From Oscillospiraceae bacterium (GTDB lineage Bacteria; Bacillota; Clostridia; Oscillospirales; Acutalibacteraceae): 6,083 nt of DNA. Made by a program: the position numbers and the translations under genes. The stretch is from positions 1 to 6,083 of the forward strand of contig JAJXDX010000022.1 of assembly GCA_021640185.1 (NCBI GenBank). The letters run 5' to 3'. A model generated the notes under the pieces. That model ran no database searches, was not told where the DNA came from, and worked only from the letters and a program-made list of their open reading frames with translations. Of the stretch, positions 5,677-6,083 are shown one piece after another (the stretch's first letter is position 1; every line of letters starts with the position of its first letter).

Positions 5677-6083
5677 ATGAAACTGAACAAGATCTTGGTC
5701 GTCATTGCGTGTCTTTGCCTGCTGTGCGGTTGTACGGCGGCAACGGGACCGACGAAGGAAAATGAGCCGACGATCAAAACGACGAAACAGGAAAACCGAG
5801 CCGAAGCATTGATCTCCCTGTTATCCCAAACAGCCAAAACAGGATCGAGCGATTCGATCAAAGGAAAAACAGCCTATATGATCATGAGCGATACAACAAC
5901 GACCAGCGCAGGCACGTTCATTTATATCTACTACTCTAACAACGGCGGCAGTATCGGCGTAGGCGGTACGATCATCCAGCCGGGCAAAGGAGAAGAAAGC
6001 ACGATCGAAATACCGCTCTCCAGCGATATGAAAAGGGACATGACCGTCCGCTTCGAAACAAAAAATACGATGAATTCGACCGG
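5677..6083 (+). CDS. Lipoprotein of unknown function, 3' end missing
   Basis: The frame is open from the ATG at 5677 to the right edge, 135 complete codons, and has no stop in the window. AGGAG at 5665-5669 sits seven bases before the start. The N-terminus is a lipoprotein signal: MKLNK, a hydrophobic core ILVVIACLCLL, and the lipobox L-C-G-C with the lipid-attached Cys at residue 19. Cys at the -2 position is uncommon but tolerated. A Thr/Lys/Glu-rich linker (about 20-45) follows, then a region with alternating polar and hydrophobic residues (AGTFIYIYYS, IGVGGTIIQPG, STIEIPLSSD, MTVRFETKN) that looks like a beta-sandwich exposed outside the membrane. I recognise no family. It is divergent from the XRE regulator and probably controlled by it. 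GC is about 51% over 5701-6060 by hand count, with many A-ending codons, clearly lower than the operon on the left. Confidence 0.82.
   Translation, partial: MKLNKILVVIACLCLLCGCTAATGPTKENEPTIKTTKQENRAEALISLLSQTAKTGSSDSIKGKTAYMIMSDTTTTSAGTFIYIYYSNNGGSIGVGGTIIQPGKGEESTIEIPLSSDMKRDMTVRFETKNTMNST

Noticed and set aside
5426..5680. 84-codon plus-strand frame across the regulator start and promoter region
   Set aside because: It overlaps the XRE coding region and the divergent promoters and has no protein-like pattern.

Overview
The window looks like chromosomal DNA from a high-GC, spore-forming member of the Clostridia (Oscillospiraceae-like). The support is a SleC-type spore cortex-lytic enzyme, a SpoVB-family flippase, strong AGGAGG ribosome binding sites and sigma-A-like promoters. 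The genus cannot be fixed from the sequence. No RNA gene, CRISPR array or transposon is visible.

Left block (1-4246, plus strand): four genes that read as one operon. The first is open at the left edge and encodes a Pro/Ala-rich stretch followed by a beta-rich domain like the N-terminal pro-part of clostridial SleC. The second (715-2118) carries the SpoIID-like lytic domain and three peptidoglycan-binding repeats. The third (2115-2657), joined by an ATGA overlap, has two more such repeats. The fourth (2690-4246) is a SpoVB/MurJ-superfamily membrane flippase. One unit therefore appears to combine cortex hydrolysis and cortex precursor transport, both mother-cell tasks. SleC, normally one chain, seems to be split into two genes close to its maturation junction.

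Middle (4185-5230): a near-consensus sigma-A promoter lies inside the last codons of the flippase gene and should drive an uncharacterised single-pass membrane protein (4250-5146). A long hairpin flanked by A- and T-tracts (5174-5221) ends this gene and the convergent gene to its right.

Right block (5221-6083): a minus-strand XRE-family regulator is divergent from a plus-strand lipoprotein gene that runs off the window. Their shared 153-base intergenic region has a good sigma-A promoter for the lipoprotein and three copies of a TTTGTGGAA motif, two direct and 22 bases apart, one inverted in front of the regulator. They are candidate operators. The lipoprotein gene has about 51% GC (hand count of 5701-6060), visibly lower than the left block, and may have a different history.

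The most interesting points are the apparent fission of SleC at its zymogen junction and the repeat-based control region between regulator and lipoprotein. The far left edge also carries a perfect 17-bp inverted repeat that may be an assembly artefact.
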